Shown: in pieces, positions 11,110 through 24,031 of the stretch
Layout of the letters: every line of letters starts with the position of its first letter
Position numbering within the stretch: the stretch's first letter is position 1
Source: Lithospermum erythrorhizon
Lineage: Eukaryota; Streptophyta; Magnoliopsida; Boraginales; Boraginaceae
Direction: 5' to 3'
NCBI GenBank assembly: GCA_019722365.1
Contig: JADFUC010000870.1
Location: forward strand, 1 to 64,000
DNA: 64,000 nucleotides
Made by a program: the position numbers and the translations under genes
The notes under the pieces: model-generated
The model's input: the letters and a program-made list of their open reading frames with translations, nothing else
Told to the model about the DNA's origin: nothing
The model's database searches: none

Positions 11110-12975
11110 ATCTTGTCGGGTTTGGTGTGGGGCTCTATTTGCAAAGGCGGGGCAACTGGTACGGGCTCATTTGCAGTTGATAAGAAAAGCTATAGTACAT
11201 CAACTGCAAAAAACTCATATGGAAAAATTGTCTCAAAAGGAAGTTTTGGATTAAAAAACTACATCAACCGCATTTGCAAACGATGGCTCAGGAAATGAAG
11301 TTGAAGTACGTCAAATATTGGTCTCAATGTGATACCTTTATTATAGATTGGAGCTTTTCTTGATCCAAGTAAACTAACACATTTATCCAAGGTAAATAAC
11401 TAACACATTTGTTTGAGTAGTATATGCTTTGCTAGTATCAAAGTTTCAATAGTATATACCTCTGTACTTATATCAATATTCAAGTTTGTTTATATGCCTT
11501 TGACTTTTAATCCGTAAAGTAGTACATGCCTTTGACAAGAAAACTAAAAAAGTATTATACGTGATGTTTCAATGTTACTAAAAACTAGAAACTAGTTTGT
11601 TTATATGCTCTGATTTCCACTGTCTGATTTCTGCATTTGTAAACTAGTAGAAACTAGTTTGCTTGTATATGGTCTTCTCTCATTTCTCATGAAACTTTTA
11701 GGTATAAAATGGTTTTCATCAAAACGGGTTTATTCCTCAGCATGTGGGCCAGAAGATGCTATAAAAATAAGAATATGCTCTTAAGTAAGATATTGTGTTT
11801 GTTTAAGGAGTATGAAAAAATATACAAGAAACCGTATTATCGGGGTACAAAATACTGATAGAACTCATTTATTACAATTTAAATTGGAAAAGGAAAAAGA
11901 AAAATCTATTAGACGTACTTCGATACCGTCAATTTAAATGATAATTCCGTGTCCGATTAGATTATTATATTGAGGAGAGTGTCTTTAAAGTGCCACCGGA
12001 TGTAAAGTTGGATGTGTTGCAATAGTGAATGGTTAATGAACCAAAGTATCCCATCCTTAATAAGTTGGCTAAAGATGTTCTTTCGATTCCTGTGACAACT
12101 GTAGCTTCAGAATCAACTTTTAGTGCGAGGGAGGAGGATTATTGATCCGAAGAGAGCGTCAATGAAAGTTTCTACTGTTGAGATGTTACTTTGTGGAAGC
12201 GATTGGGTGAAAGAGTTATATGGAATCAAGAGGGGCAAGGGGAAAGGAACAAATGTTAAATGTTCATTTATTTTTTTTATCCTTCTTTTATTTCTTAATG
12301 TTACATACATACGTTTTTTTTCTTTCTAAACATTTTTAAACTTGTGAACTAGCAACTGGAAGTAGAAGAAGAGAAGTTCGATTATGATTTCTCAAAATTA
12401 ACATTTGTATAAGCTCTAATTTCATGAGTATTTTTTTTAGTGTGAATTTTCTATATACTAAACTTTAACTTTTCACATTTATTTGTTAGGGGGAATTGAG
12501 CTACTTCAAATACTTGACTTATCGGGATTATGATGTTGATCAAGCTTCAACCTTCAAGAATTTATTGTCCTTGTTAACTCGATCATCTCTTTGCTAGAAA
12601 TAGGTTAATATGGTCAGTAGTTTCAAATACTTGATACTCCTTTTTGGTAGAAATCATAAGCTCGGAGCAAGCTTTTGTTAGTTGCATTTTGAATTAAGTT
12701 ATTTTATAGAGTCTTTACTATTTTGTAATAGTATGATCCAATTAACGAACCAAATTACGACATTTTATGCGAATTATGATTATGATCCGACAATCTTAAC
12801 CGGTTTTACGCGATTTGATACGATTCGATTAAAGAACCGGTTTTGTATGATTTTATTTTTGAACCGACATTTAATTGAACAACCGAGTCGAAAGACTAAC
12901 GAACCGATTTTCGAATCGGTTCGGTTTCATAACGAGCCGAACTGCTCGCCCCAAAACGGCTCGATTCGTTCGTTA
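11110..12975 (+). mobile_element. hAT transposon relic inside Tat pol
   Basis: Plus-strand pieces match hAT transposases. Near 11.28 kb, MAQEMKLKYVKYWSQCD resembles the RNase-H-fold segment. Between 11.99 and 12.23 kb, interrupted by frameshifts, are SKLA-KDVLSIPVTTVASEST-like and then RIIDPKRASMKVSTVEMLL, the C-terminal dimerisation domain. The right end (12.87-12.97 kb) is dense in GAACCG/CGAACCG words, as in hAT subtermini, and closes with GGCCCTACAG, whose complement CTGTAGGGCC resembles hAT ends. The left end is not fixed. Most of the transposase is missing. Confidence 0.65.
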
Positions 12976-13800
12976 ACGGCCCTACAGTAAATATAATACG
13001 AGAGCTATCTCCCTTGTCAACGCCCGACATGTCCTCGGCCCCCACGCCAACACCTCTTTATACCTCTTTAGCAACGCCAATCGAAAAAGCGTAATCAACC
13101 ACGCACGCACTGTCAAGCATTAAATGTCAACAACTCTTAGACCGACTTCCGACTAAAACTAAATCATACAAGGTAAAACACATCAATCAACCCATCAATT
13201 CAAGGTAACATGCACTCACGCCCTGGGACAACTCCGCCTCAATGAATGATTCCACTATGATAAAAAATTACAAATTAGGGACTTACGAGAACGCCCCATT
13301 CTTCTACGCATCATTCTTACTCTTATCTAGACGTATAAGTCCAAAGTTCTAATCGACTTCAATACACATCCACTACACACTACTATCCCTTAGTATGTGT
13401 AACCTACGTGAATAATCACTACAAGTAGGACCTGTCAGAATAATGTGTTAACACAATTGCATAATCTAAAAGCAGCTTTTATGTATCACTCCGCACATTC
13501 AAATTCTACAAAATAAAAATAAACTCTCAAAGCTCATTTGCTCCTCACTCTAAATACAATGCAAGTAAATCTCTCTTGTTTCGCTATCTCTTAGGTCTGC
13601 ATTGAGGTCTTATATAGCGTAGGCACAAAGAAGTTTTGGGAAAGACTACCATAAACAAAAATCCCATCTTCAGAAATATAATAAATTTAATTGGTCCTCT
13701 TTTTCTTCTTTTATTTTAGACGTGCGTATCTTCTAGCTGATCACCGCACGCCTTTTCCATTATCCAAATCATATCAATCGAAAGATCTTCTTTTATAAAT
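12976..13800. other. unassigned block inside the Tat element
   Basis: The composition differs from the flanking Tat DNA (less GC, many CA-rich words). No domain, LTR or terminal repeat was recognised. It could be a further insertion or diverged Tat pol. Confidence 0.3.
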
Positions 13801-14389
13801 GGAAACAAAATCTTCTTCGAAAAGATACACTCTACCCTCGAGTATTGCTACTAAATTAACCTGTTGGGAGACAATTGGTCCGACATCTGAATACTTTGAC
13901 CAACATTCATGCACTAACAACCACGACAGCTTTTTTTATGCTCTCAGTCTAACCGGAAAGTGCCTATTCCGAAAACTCGTCTGACAGATTTCATCAAAGG
14001 CCACTGCGGTTCAAGTCTCTTCATGGGGCATCCTCTCGCTATGGCTTTCAAGTCTCTAGACGTTGTCCATGTTCAATCGGCCGGCTCTCCGACGCTCATT
14101 ACCCCACATGATGTTTTTCTGGTGCCTTTTTCCTTCGGGGCTCTCCTTGACAAGCCTCGGTGGAATAGACCGATAGCATTCCCGACCTCTTTTTATGATC
14201 TCCCAACATTTCTCCCACCTCCCACACACGGGGAACTTATCTCGAGATGCAAAGGAGACGATATGCCAAGAAAAGTGCCCGCCAATGCGGTCTCCCCGAG
14301 GCACGGGTCGGCCATATCCATAACCGTGGAGGATGCTCGCATCGCGGACTATTCGGGAGTCATTTCCCCGTTGTGACATCCAACTCAGC

Positions 14390-14610
14390 TTGGCTCCTAA
14401 CGGGTAAATCAATGTCCCGCAGTGTCGGGCCAAGTGGTGTAACGATGTTTAAGTGTTTTCGGCGAGCCCCAATTTATCATACACTGTGAATATAAGATGT
14501 CGGCTCTAATCCCCCAATTTACCAACATCCTTGCTACCACAAAAATTAGATATAACGAGAATGACCACCAATGGGTCATCATGGGGGTGTACTCCCAACC
14601 CGCGAAGCTC
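14390..14610 (-). pseudogene. Tat aspartic protease remnant
   Basis: On the minus strand, VVARMLV is followed by an (A/S)DILYSQC-type stretch and then, after a frameshift, DKLGL. This is the series around the protease active site in plant Tat polyproteins (VRRVLVDxGSSADILY ... LGL). The catalytic Asp-Ser/Thr-Gly is not intact: the local reading is N-W-G or D-G-G depending on frame. Confidence 0.65.
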
Positions 14611-15263
14611 TTTTCGTCCAAGAAACTAATCTCTTCTTTGCTCTGGGTCGAGACGGATGAGCCTGGCCATAAACAGCTCTTCGGGCATACTTTGGCGTTG
14701 AATGTATCGCCCACCTACTATTCCTCCGAAATAGTGTGTCGACCCTTTCCCTGCGTGATACGCGGGGAGTATCGTTACCCACTCTTGTCTTCGCCGTCAA
14801 GACATCTGGTGGGGTGATTGCACTTCGAGGATCCCGCTTTGACCCCTTTACAAAAATCATGTACTGCCCCGTTAATCAACTTCTCAATCAAGGCCAAACT
14901 GACACTGCCGTAAGATCATGGCCATGGTCTTTGTGGTATTCACAATATTAGTTTAAGGTCTCTTCAACGGGAGGGGCCTGATTTTCTCAAGTGCCTCGGG
15001 AAAATCCTCTGCCTTCCACCGATATAAATCCTTCCCTACCGACCCCTCGGTGGGGCATAATTGGTAAATCTAATCGGTTTGGATGTCTCTCTGGGGCCCT
15101 TCAAATCTTCTCGCCGAGGTGACCTCGCACGTGGCCTCAAAAGGCACGTTATTCTTTGGATTTCCTTGCAATCGCTCCCAAATTCAACCCCTCTCGATCC
15201 TCGCTCTCCCTCTGCCGGTGGACTTTTTTCCCTCCTGCCTTATGTCGGCCATCTCTTTCCGAT
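14611..15263 (-). pseudogene. Tat gag, C-terminal part, left of the copia insertion
   Basis: On the minus strand, the complement of 14,905-14,945 encodes YHKDHGHDL, the conserved His-rich motif of Tat gag. It is followed in another frame by LIEKLINGAVHDFCKG, matching the conserved helix downstream (IExLIxxGxLxxF). The gag frame continues at 24,032 beyond the copia element. Confidence 0.7.
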
Positions 15264-16236
15264 TGTTGGAAATCAATGAGAATTGGTTCCATTTATTATG
15301 CCCGCGACAATTGTAGCACCATTTACCGTGTTAAACGATTATTTAATCTCAGTTTCAACTTAGTAATCGATATTACCAGCGCTGGGTTCTCATGATAATT
15401 TAAGGTTATGAGCTTAATAAGCTAGATCTTACTATTAATCGTTATAATAATAGTAATTGGTCAATTATTATTATTATACAACTTTACTATTATCTCGAGC
15501 TCTGTATGTCACACACACAAATGACGCTTCGAGTTATATTTCATGTATGAAATTAAAGAGAACTATATAATCGGTGAATATGTGCGGTTCTACATTTTAT
15601 GTAGAATATCGATTGAACAAATAGAATCAATTAAATAGTTATTTAATTGGTCTCGAGTAATTTTAGCATTTATCGATAACTTGGAAAGATTATTGATATC
15701 ACTCATTACTATTTAATTAGCTTAATTAAATAGTTCAATCTCATTAGAAACTCATTGTGGCTTAACGAATTAATAGAAAGCACCCAGTCAAGCTAATACT
15801 TAACGGTTGCTTATCGACTTTGTTTTAACTCTCGCCTCTATATAAGCAAACTTTAGGGTTTTTTCATCATGTTTTTGTAAAACTTTTTCTCACCAAAACC
15901 CTAGTAGCCCCCCTTTCGCGTAAATTCTCCCAAGAATTTTGGCTTTTTCCGGGTTTTTTGTTCATCCTGTTTAATAGCATAGATTAGTTCTTGATTCAAC
16001 CTCTGTGTGGACTAACTAGAGATATCATACGATTGATATTACAACAAGGAGCCGGAAAGCCACCCACGCTAGAATTCAAGCCGCGTTGATTTTGTGGAAT
16101 TTACTCCGCCGCATCGTAAGTCCTCTGCTCATATAATTTAATTATATAAAGTTTATATAAATAATGTAGTACGCACTTTAAGATTCCTGGAATTATGGAT
16201 TTGTATTTATACTCTATATCCATAGTAATTTCTTCA
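15264..16236 (+). repeat. 5' LTR of the copia element
   Basis: About 973 bp, starting TGTTGGAAATCAATGAGAA. It aligns with 23041-24031 over its whole length with many indels. It contains TCTATATAAGCAAACTTTAGGG (15.84 kb), probably the promoter TATA region (TATATAA), conserved in the other copy. Confidence 0.85.
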
Positions 16237-18288
16237 AGGCATCACGACAAATTAAAGTTGCTTTACATTATTTATTTTATGCTTGTTTTGTGTTTTATCA
16301 ATTTTTTTTATTTGATAATTCTGTTCATATTTAATTGATAAATATATGATGAGAATAAATCACCATGTTCTTGATTATTGATTTACACATGTGTTACAAG
16401 TTTATGATGATGTATTATCATATTTTGTTAACATGGATTTTGTTTCATAAATTAAAAGGACGATTTAATTGATTTTGTTTCAAAACAGTTTTGTAAAACG
16501 TGTTTGGGGCGTGTAAAATTTTTGTAAAATTAAAACCTAATTTTTTCTGGAATTTCAGATAGCACTCCTAGAAGATCTCCATTAAATTTCATATTTTATG
16601 GATTTTCTAAGTGTCTCAAAAGAATTTTGAGATTTCTGGACCATTTAATTAATAATTAAATATGAAAATTTTATTTTAATGAATGACCAATGGGATTTGT
16701 TCAAGAAAATTATGAATTTTAATGTGTTCGAATTTCATAAATTTTGAAAATTTTTAAAGCCTCCAAAACAATTTTACAAACGAATTAAATTAAATCCGAA
16801 ACCGAAGCAACATGGTATTATTACCATAAATCGGCCGACCGATTCTCCGCGACCTACGGGACTTAGGGGCGGAGGGCGGCGCTGCGGCTTCCACCGTAGG
16901 GTCGCTATAGGCGTGCCGCCCGGCAGCCCTTATGATTTGTGCCTCAATTTTGAAAAACCCTAATTCCTAATTTATTCTTATTTTGGTTTCCTAAAATTAT
17001 GGGACTAGTTATATTTCGTTTTTTTTTATTGATTATTTGTCATTTTAATCAACTAATTAATTGTAATTAATTATGTGATGACAATTAATTAATTTCCTTT
17101 ATATTATATCTTTTAAATTAATTTAAAAGTTTATATAAACAATTATGGTAATAATTTCTACTACTTAATGTATTTTAGAATATATTTGTGATAAATATTT
17201 TCTATAATATAGTATATGGTTAATAATTATTGGTAATAATTATTAATTGACATGCGTATGATAATTGAGTTTATATTAATTAATTTTAATATGTGTACCT
17301 ATTAATGGATTAATTAATTTGATAATTATAAACATGCATTTTCCAATGCCATTTAAAATATTTATTAAGTTCATTTTATGTGATTTAATAAAGTGCCTAT
17401 ATTTTGTAATGGTGATCGGAATGGAGGTATATGTATATGGCCCATTTATTTATTTTTCGCTCGCGAACCGTAATGCCAGAAATGACCCTTCCGAGTCATA
17501 TTTCTTGTATTTATTTATTTACCTGCTTCTTTACCCACAAGCAAGTCGCCTACGTGGGTTAGTATATCAATGTCAGGTCAAGTGAAGATATCGGATCATT
17601 TACCTGGGCGCTATCAGCGACCTCGGATGATCCGTAAATACAAAGATACAAGAATTAGACTTATGTTAGTATTTGATAAATACTGTAATAGGTTCTTAGG
17701 CCATATCGTATATCTTCTTTGAATGCGCATTACTTGTTTTATTTTTCATGTTGTACGATTGCTGACATGCTGCTAAGATGACAGTAAATGAAACAGCAAT
17801 AATAATCTCACCAATTAAAATTTAAGCAAAGATCAAGCCAATTTTAAAGTTGTGCAATCAATCGCATCAATCGGCACACCGCGGACGGGCGGTGTTACAA
17901 TGTTGCATTTGATATGACAACGGATCATGTTGAAGTGATTTCACTAACGCTGCTGGCTTTCAGATGATCAATCCAAGAACACTTTGGTTTAATTGGTATG
18001 CTTAACCGGGTTTTCGGAGATAATGTCAAGTAGCATCCCTGCATGGTGATGCCGGTAACACAAGAGTTATGTAGTTTTACATAATTGGTTGACAACCTAC
18101 TATTATAATCGGATTCAAAATGTAAATGTTGTTAAGCCGCTTTGAATTTAAGTGTATTAGGTCTCATACTAATATATTTCGCGGAGATTAAGTATTAGTA
18201 TTTACTTTTACAATTTATTTGTAAGTGTTTTTAGTACGATAGTTTATCGAGTCTGTTATTTTTATTTACTTATTCTTGTAGAATTAAT
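16237..18288 (+). other. long leader of the copia element
   Basis: About 2 kb without coding sequence separates the 5' LTR from gag. It is AT-rich apart from a GC-rich patch at about 16,835-16,935, where the base composition changes abruptly. No standard methionine-tRNA primer site is visible just after the LTR. Confidence 0.5.
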
Positions 18289-19400
18289 ATGGCTACCACT
18301 ATCAAGTATTCTAAGAACTTTTCGCTCAAGACTTGAAAAGGCAAATAACAACTCCGAATTTTGACAAGTGACCTTTAAACTTGAGAATCATTCTCGCTTG
18401 TTATAGGATCGAATACGTGTTGAACAATAAGGTTCCTCCAAAACCTAATGATAGTGCCTCCCATCGGGAAAAGGGATCCCACAAAAAGCACAAGTCTGAT
18501 GTTGTGGATGTCCAATGTCTCATGCTTGCCAATATGGAACCTTCGTTCCAGATTCAATATGAAAAGGTGGCAGCATATGACATATACCGGCAACTTCTGA
18601 GGAATTCTATTCCTCAAAAGTGGAAGCTTGTGAAACGCAGAGATATGACATGTGTTTCCTCGTGGACAAGAAGTTGGGAACTGATGTGCCGCAAGCCCTC
18701 ATATCATTAAATGATTGGCTCGGGTCGATCGACTAACGCCTCGGGCACCGCGTCTCCAAAGAACCGGGCCGCTGATTCAACTCCTCAAGTCTCTTCCGCA
18801 TAAATTTTCTCATTATTATGAACTTCAATATGCACAAGTTTGAGTTATCTCTTAAACGAATCGCATAAGATGATCACGAACACGCCGAGACGAACTCCGT
18901 AAGACTAAAACTTCTATTCTTCTCGCTTTGGTGGTCCAAACAAGAAGAAATTCAAGAAGAAGAAGAAGTTTACCTAGCGCTGCGGTTCGAGTAATCCCAA
19001 GGTTGCCGGAAAGTGGAGGAGCTGGGGAAGCGACGAAGGTGCTGTCATATTAAGTGAAACCTGGTCGTCGAAGCCTTAATTCCTCGCTATGAAGTTCACG
19101 TACGATAGAAGAACGGTCTCATGACCGCTCAGCCTACGTGCATGTATGTTATTGAAGTTTGTACAACTTACCCTACTTCGCGCTTAGACACCCCAAGGCG
19201 GTTCTCATATTTGTCAGTAATACGCAGAACTCAAGCCGGGCAAGACTGAAAAGCAGGGAAACGGATTCAAGGCTAGCTGAAATGGGCGCTGTCAGCGGCC
19301 CTCGCAAGAGGGATCCATTAGTTTAAATTTCACCACGGGCCTTGCTTTTGAACTTATCTCCTAAGCGATTATACCGCGAATTTGCAGAATATTATTTCTA
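18289..19400 (+). pseudogene. copia gag and protease region, broken
   Basis: Opens ATG GCT ACC ACT at 18289 and stops within 20 codons. A longer open piece (18381-18710) contains VDVQCLMLANMEPSFQIQYE and AYDIYRQL, matching the UBN2-type gag of plant copia elements (LASMSPELQxQHE ... AYDMI). Downstream, the nucleocapsid zinc knuckle and the protease are too degraded to place. Confidence 0.7.
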
Positions 19401-19699
19401 TTTCTCGCTTTTGAATAACGATGGTTTTCTTTATTTCAATAGATCCCGATGAATTTAGGATCACTGTGAACGGGCAAGATTTGGTACCGCCTCCCTTCAA
19501 AAATGGTCTATAATGCTTTAGACATGATTAACGAGTCATATAACATAAACTTAAAACTAATAAGCCTAACGACTTAAACCAAACATACCTATGGCATCAG
19601 ACAGTCACATTAATCTAGAACCGAATCAAGAAACTCCACTCCGGTGGAATACTGGCGTTTCATTATGAATCATACGATAAGCGAGTCTCTGGGCTTTCC

Positions 19700-20420
19700 G
19701 GCAATGACCAAATGCCTTTCACCGGCTTAAATGAAAGGCAAAAGTTTCGATTTATCGGGATCATACACACCGATTTATGTGGGCCAATGAACACATCTCT
19801 CAAGAGGAGGTTATGTAACTACTACTACATTTACTGATGACTACAAGTAGATACGGTTTTGTGTATCCGATGAGACACAAACACGAAGTCCTTTCGGTAA
19901 ATCTCAAGAGTTCCAAAATGAAGTACAAAACCAATCAATAAGATAATAAAGATTCGTCTCGATGTAGGAGAATATTTGAGTCACGAGTTCAATACTCATC
20001 TTAGAGAGTGTGGTATCATTCTCACAACTCACTCCAAAGAACGCCACAAAGATAACGGCGTGTCCGAAGGGCAAATCGAACCCTTCTCGATAATGGTTCG
20101 ATCTATGACGAAATTATCCGATCTACCGCTAATTCTCGGGATATGCATCTTCTGCTACTGCGACTTTGCCTTTAACAGATGTCCAACCAAGTCACAGATA
20201 AAAACTCCCCCCATGAACTGTGGTTCGGTAAGATTCCTCAAGTTGGGTTTTCTAAAGATTGGGGCTGCTTATGTTAAGCAGATCGACAAAAGATAAACTT
20301 CATACCAAATCCGATAAATTCTATTTCATAGGATATCCAAGTGGAAACAATAAGTTACTACTTCTACCCGAAGTAGGAGAATAAAATCTTCATTAAGCCG
20401 TAATGTATATTCCTTGAAAG
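19700..20420 (+). pseudogene. copia integrase, broken
   Basis: Frameshifted pieces read IHTDLCGPMNTS-like, TFTDDYKxYGFVYPMRHK and SHEFNTHLRECGIILT, then HKDNGVSEGQ and GFLKIG-AYVKQ. These are the consecutive conserved stretches of copia integrases, including the NGVSER-type motif after the catalytic core. Confidence 0.8.
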
Positions 20421-20559
20421 GAATATCCTCACCCGCATGACTGTGGCGCACGGTGTTCATCTCGATTAAGCTCAAGCCGATTTAAGTCAATATCGACGCA
20501 TCTAACGCAGCATCGACACACCACAAGAATCGGGAACCTTCTTTCCATAAGCACTCAGC

Positions 20560-21420
20560 TCTTGATCCACGTGAAGCTGTGGCCAACCAACCCCTTAGAG
20601 ATCCAATGGACGCCACGAACCGTAGCGCCGGTATACAAGTTTTCTCATCATTGAAAGCTGATTTGAGCCCACCTCTTACAAAGAAGGTACCTAATGCCAG
20701 TGATTTGCCGACAAACGGCAAATTGCCATGTAATCTCGAGATGGATTCTATGTACCAAAACGCAGGTTTGGTCCTTGTTGATTTACCAACGGGCCTCCGC
20801 CCCTATTGAATGTAAACTAAGATTTAAGAAACACGATAAAGACGGAAACGGCTGATGTTTTCAAAGCATCAGAATAAAGGTTTCAAAACAAGTTCACGGA
20901 GTGGACTATGACGAAACTTTACTGGCTATGCTTAAACTATCCTCGATAATCTTTGAAGGCCATCACGCATTTCGGCGACTATGAAATATGGCAAATGGAC
21001 GTAAAGACCGGCCTCGAATGGAAATTTGCAGGAAGATGCGCATACGGGTACAACCTCCAAGCTTTACATGTCCTAAAGGACCTAAGAAGGTACGCAAGTT
21101 GCAAAGTCCATTTATGGTCTTAAGCGTGCATCCCCCGCTTGAATCTACGCTTTGATGAATCAATCAAAGAGTTTGGTTTCATCAAGAAACGGCTAAGAAT
21201 CTGTGGTATACAAGAAGTGTGTTGGGAGTTATGTATCATTTCATACCCGTATGTCGACGACATACTTATCATTGGAAACAACGTAGAGTTACTTAACTCG
21301 CCAAGGATCGGGCTGCGGCAAATGTTTCTCAATGAAGGACTTAGGCGAAGCACAATGTATACTTTGAATAGTGATTCACTGATCGAGCTGTGAGGCCGAT
21401 TGACTTTGTCGATACTTGGC
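20560..21420 (+). pseudogene. copia reverse transcriptase, broken
   Basis: The RT core is recognisable by SYPYVDDILIIGNNVELL (about 21,240-21,296), the copia YVDD catalytic box, followed by shifted pieces equivalent to the LKxxLxxxFxMKDLG region. Upstream at 20.58 kb lies WANA/DPMDATN-like sequence from the start of the domain. Stops and frame changes occur every 50-100 codons. Confidence 0.85.
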
Positions 21421-21429
21421 GTGGAATAA

Positions 21430-22180
21430 GGTACGCAGCTGTTCAACATGAGTAATTCCAAGAAGGGTAATCTCCCATGAGACATGGAGTTCAACTTAGC
21501 AAGAGCACAAAGGTCCTTAATTACTAGTGTTGAGATGAACGTAATGAAGTATATATCTATGTTTCTGCAGATCCATCATGGCTTGGCTGCCGCTGCACTG
21601 CACCTGGGTTTTGGTAAAATCTCAAGAGATACCAAGCCAATCCGTGTGAAAGCTAACGGATTGTAATGAAGTGCATCTTGAAGTATCCGAGGAGAACTAA
21701 AAGATGTTTTCTTGGTATATGGTGAGACGAGGAGTTAAGCAGCCTTTGATGGTGGTACACCGATGCCGCTTTTCAAATCCATTTGCATTTACTTCATCGC
21801 TCCTACTGGGTATGTATTTTTGTCTCAACGGTGGAGCAAGATTGAGGAGAGTTCCAAACAGTACCTGCCGATTCTACCACGTAACTGAAAGTGACATCGG
21901 GCAGTCATTCGTGCTCGCTAAAGAAGATGTTGATAAAGAAGTTCGTGGATCAATCCTCAGCGGTACTCTAAGATTGAAAGTGACCGAAATGAGTTGCTTT
22001 GTGACACATCGGGGCAATAGCTCAAGCTAAGGGAATCCCCGAGCATACCTACAAATCCAAGCACGTATTCTAGTATCACCCGATTAGAGATATGCTGGAT
22101 GAAAGGACAAGTATTGGGGGTGAACAGAGGCTGACTGCCGACCCCTTTACTAAACCACTAAGTCGCAAAGCATGATGCAG
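21430..22180 (+). pseudogene. copia RNase H and C-terminus, broken
   Basis: Shifted pieces correspond to the tail of copia pol. The end is marked by the reading ADPFTKPLSRKA (about 22,137-22,172), the conserved last motif of copia polyproteins, after which no coding sequence is seen up to the 3' LTR. Confidence 0.7.
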
Positions 22181-23040
22181 TACGCAAATAACATAGGTCT
22201 TGCATGCATTTGTCAGTAGCCATGCTAGGGTTAAGTGGGAGTCGCGATGTATCTATTGTGTTATGTGAACAAATATTTGAATATTATTGCTTCTTATTTT
22301 AATATATTTGTTTGCTATGACTATACGTTTGAATTTACATATAATATACATGTAGTGTATCCTCGACGAGTGAAAGGTTAAATCCTCAGTTAGTCTATGT
22401 TTTCTGTGAGAGGTAAATAATTTAACCGTTAATTACACCTCTTCAAGCCTAGAAACATGTGGATGCCTAAAAAGGCCTGGGTCGATGTCGAGAAGTGCTT
22501 TACAAGATCATATGACTAACATGGTGTTTTGATTAGTGATCAAGATCGATCACGCAATCAAGCAGACTAGATCAATACCGGTAAATCAGTGATCGGGAGC
22601 TGGTGGCGACCGAAATGAATTCATAGAAGATATGTATATCTGTGTCCTATGACATTTGTTTAGAATTTTAGGTTCATTAATTCTTAGACCTACGATATAT
22701 AACTATCTGTGTTATACAAGCTCAGATTTTGACTATGACTCAAACGCTCCCGCCTTTAAATGGGATTATAACGCATATGTTGGGTCACCTGAGTATAATG
22801 ATAGATGTCGATATATATTGGGAGGTGGATTTGTCCGTCCTTGATATACAAGGAAGCATCTCGTGCCTCTCACACACCGTAATCGATTGGTTTGGCTGGA
22901 CGCCTATAAATGCTTATTCGCCCATACTCGAGTAAAGAAAGTCATATGCTTTCATGACACACTTATGGTTAGCCTGTATTTAATAGAGATCGCTGAGCAA
23001 AGGAATTGTAAGATAATCGGCCCAAGGGCAAGCTCGGGAG

Positions 23041-24031
23041 CTCATTGAAATCAATGAGAATCGTTCCATTTATTATGCCCGTCATGACAATTGTGTAGCA
23101 ATTCATTTACCAATAAGTTAATGCATTATCGAACTTAGTGTTCAACTTAGTAATTGTATATTACTAGTGTGGGTTCTCATGATAATTTATGTTGGTGAGC
23201 GATCATAGATCTTACTATTAATCGTTATAATAATAAGTAATCGGGTCAATTATTATTATTATACAATCCTACTATTATCTCGAGCTTCAAGGTCACACAC
23301 ATACAAGTGATTTGAGTTATATTTCATGTATGAAATTAAAGAGAACTATATATAATTGAGAAATGTATTTCTCATTCATGCGGTTCTACATTTTATGTAG
23401 AATAATATCGATTGAACAAATAGAATCAATTAAATAGTTATTTAATTGGTTCGAGTAATTTTAGTATTTATCGATAACTTGAAAGATTATTGATATTGAC
23501 TCATTATTATTTAATTAGCTTAATTAAATAGTTCAACTCATTAACAACTCATTAGTGTCTTAACGAACTAATAGAGTTAACGAGTCAAGCTAATACTTTT
23601 CTAATCTGCCAAGCTTATCAGTTTGTTTTTAACCTAGCCCTATATAAGCAAACTTTAGGTTTTTCATATCATGCTTCAGAAACTTTTTCACCAAAAACCC
23701 TAAGTACGCCTCTTTCGCCGAAATTCTCCAAGAATTTTGGGGTTTTCTGGTTTTGTTCATCCTTGTTAGCATAGATTAGTTCTTGATTCAACCTCCTGCG
23801 CGACTAACTGTAGATATCACAATGACATATTACAACAAAGGAAATTGGAAGTCAAATTCACGCTGTGAATTCCAAGCTGTGGGATTTTAATAATTTACCC
23901 GCTGCACCGTAAGTCCTCTCTGCTCATATAATTTAATTATATGTTTTTATAAATGTAGTACGCACTTTAAGATCCCTCGAACTATGGATTTGTATTCATA
24001 CTCCTATATCCATAGTACTCCTTTTCTTTCA
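23041..24031 (+). repeat. 3' LTR of the copia element
   Basis: About 991 bp. Shared landmarks with the 5' LTR are TCAATTATTATTATTATACAA, CGGTTCTACATTTTATGTAG and GTAGTACGCACTTTAAGAT. The opening bases are mutated (CTCATTGAAATC against TGTTGGAAATC). Confidence 0.85.

Larger units (their letters stand above)
15264..24031 (+). mobile_element. degenerate Ty1/copia LTR retrotransposon nested in Tat gag
   Basis: Two direct LTR-like copies (15264-16236 and 23041-24031) begin next to a TGTTGGAAATC-type start, end in TTTCA/CTTCA, and flank copia gag, integrase, RT and RNase H remnants in copia order on the plus strand. The 5' flank ends CCGAT, and ATCGAT follows the 3' LTR, a possible but imperfect target duplication. 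A purine-rich AAGGGCAAGCTCGGGAG precedes the 3' LTR, as in plant copia polypurine tracts. Stops and frameshifts are frequent throughout. Confidence 0.88.

Noticed and set aside
13960..14860. Long plus and minus frames
   Set aside because: GC-rich transposon DNA gives long chance frames. Only the minus-strand protease and gag motifs are recognisable.
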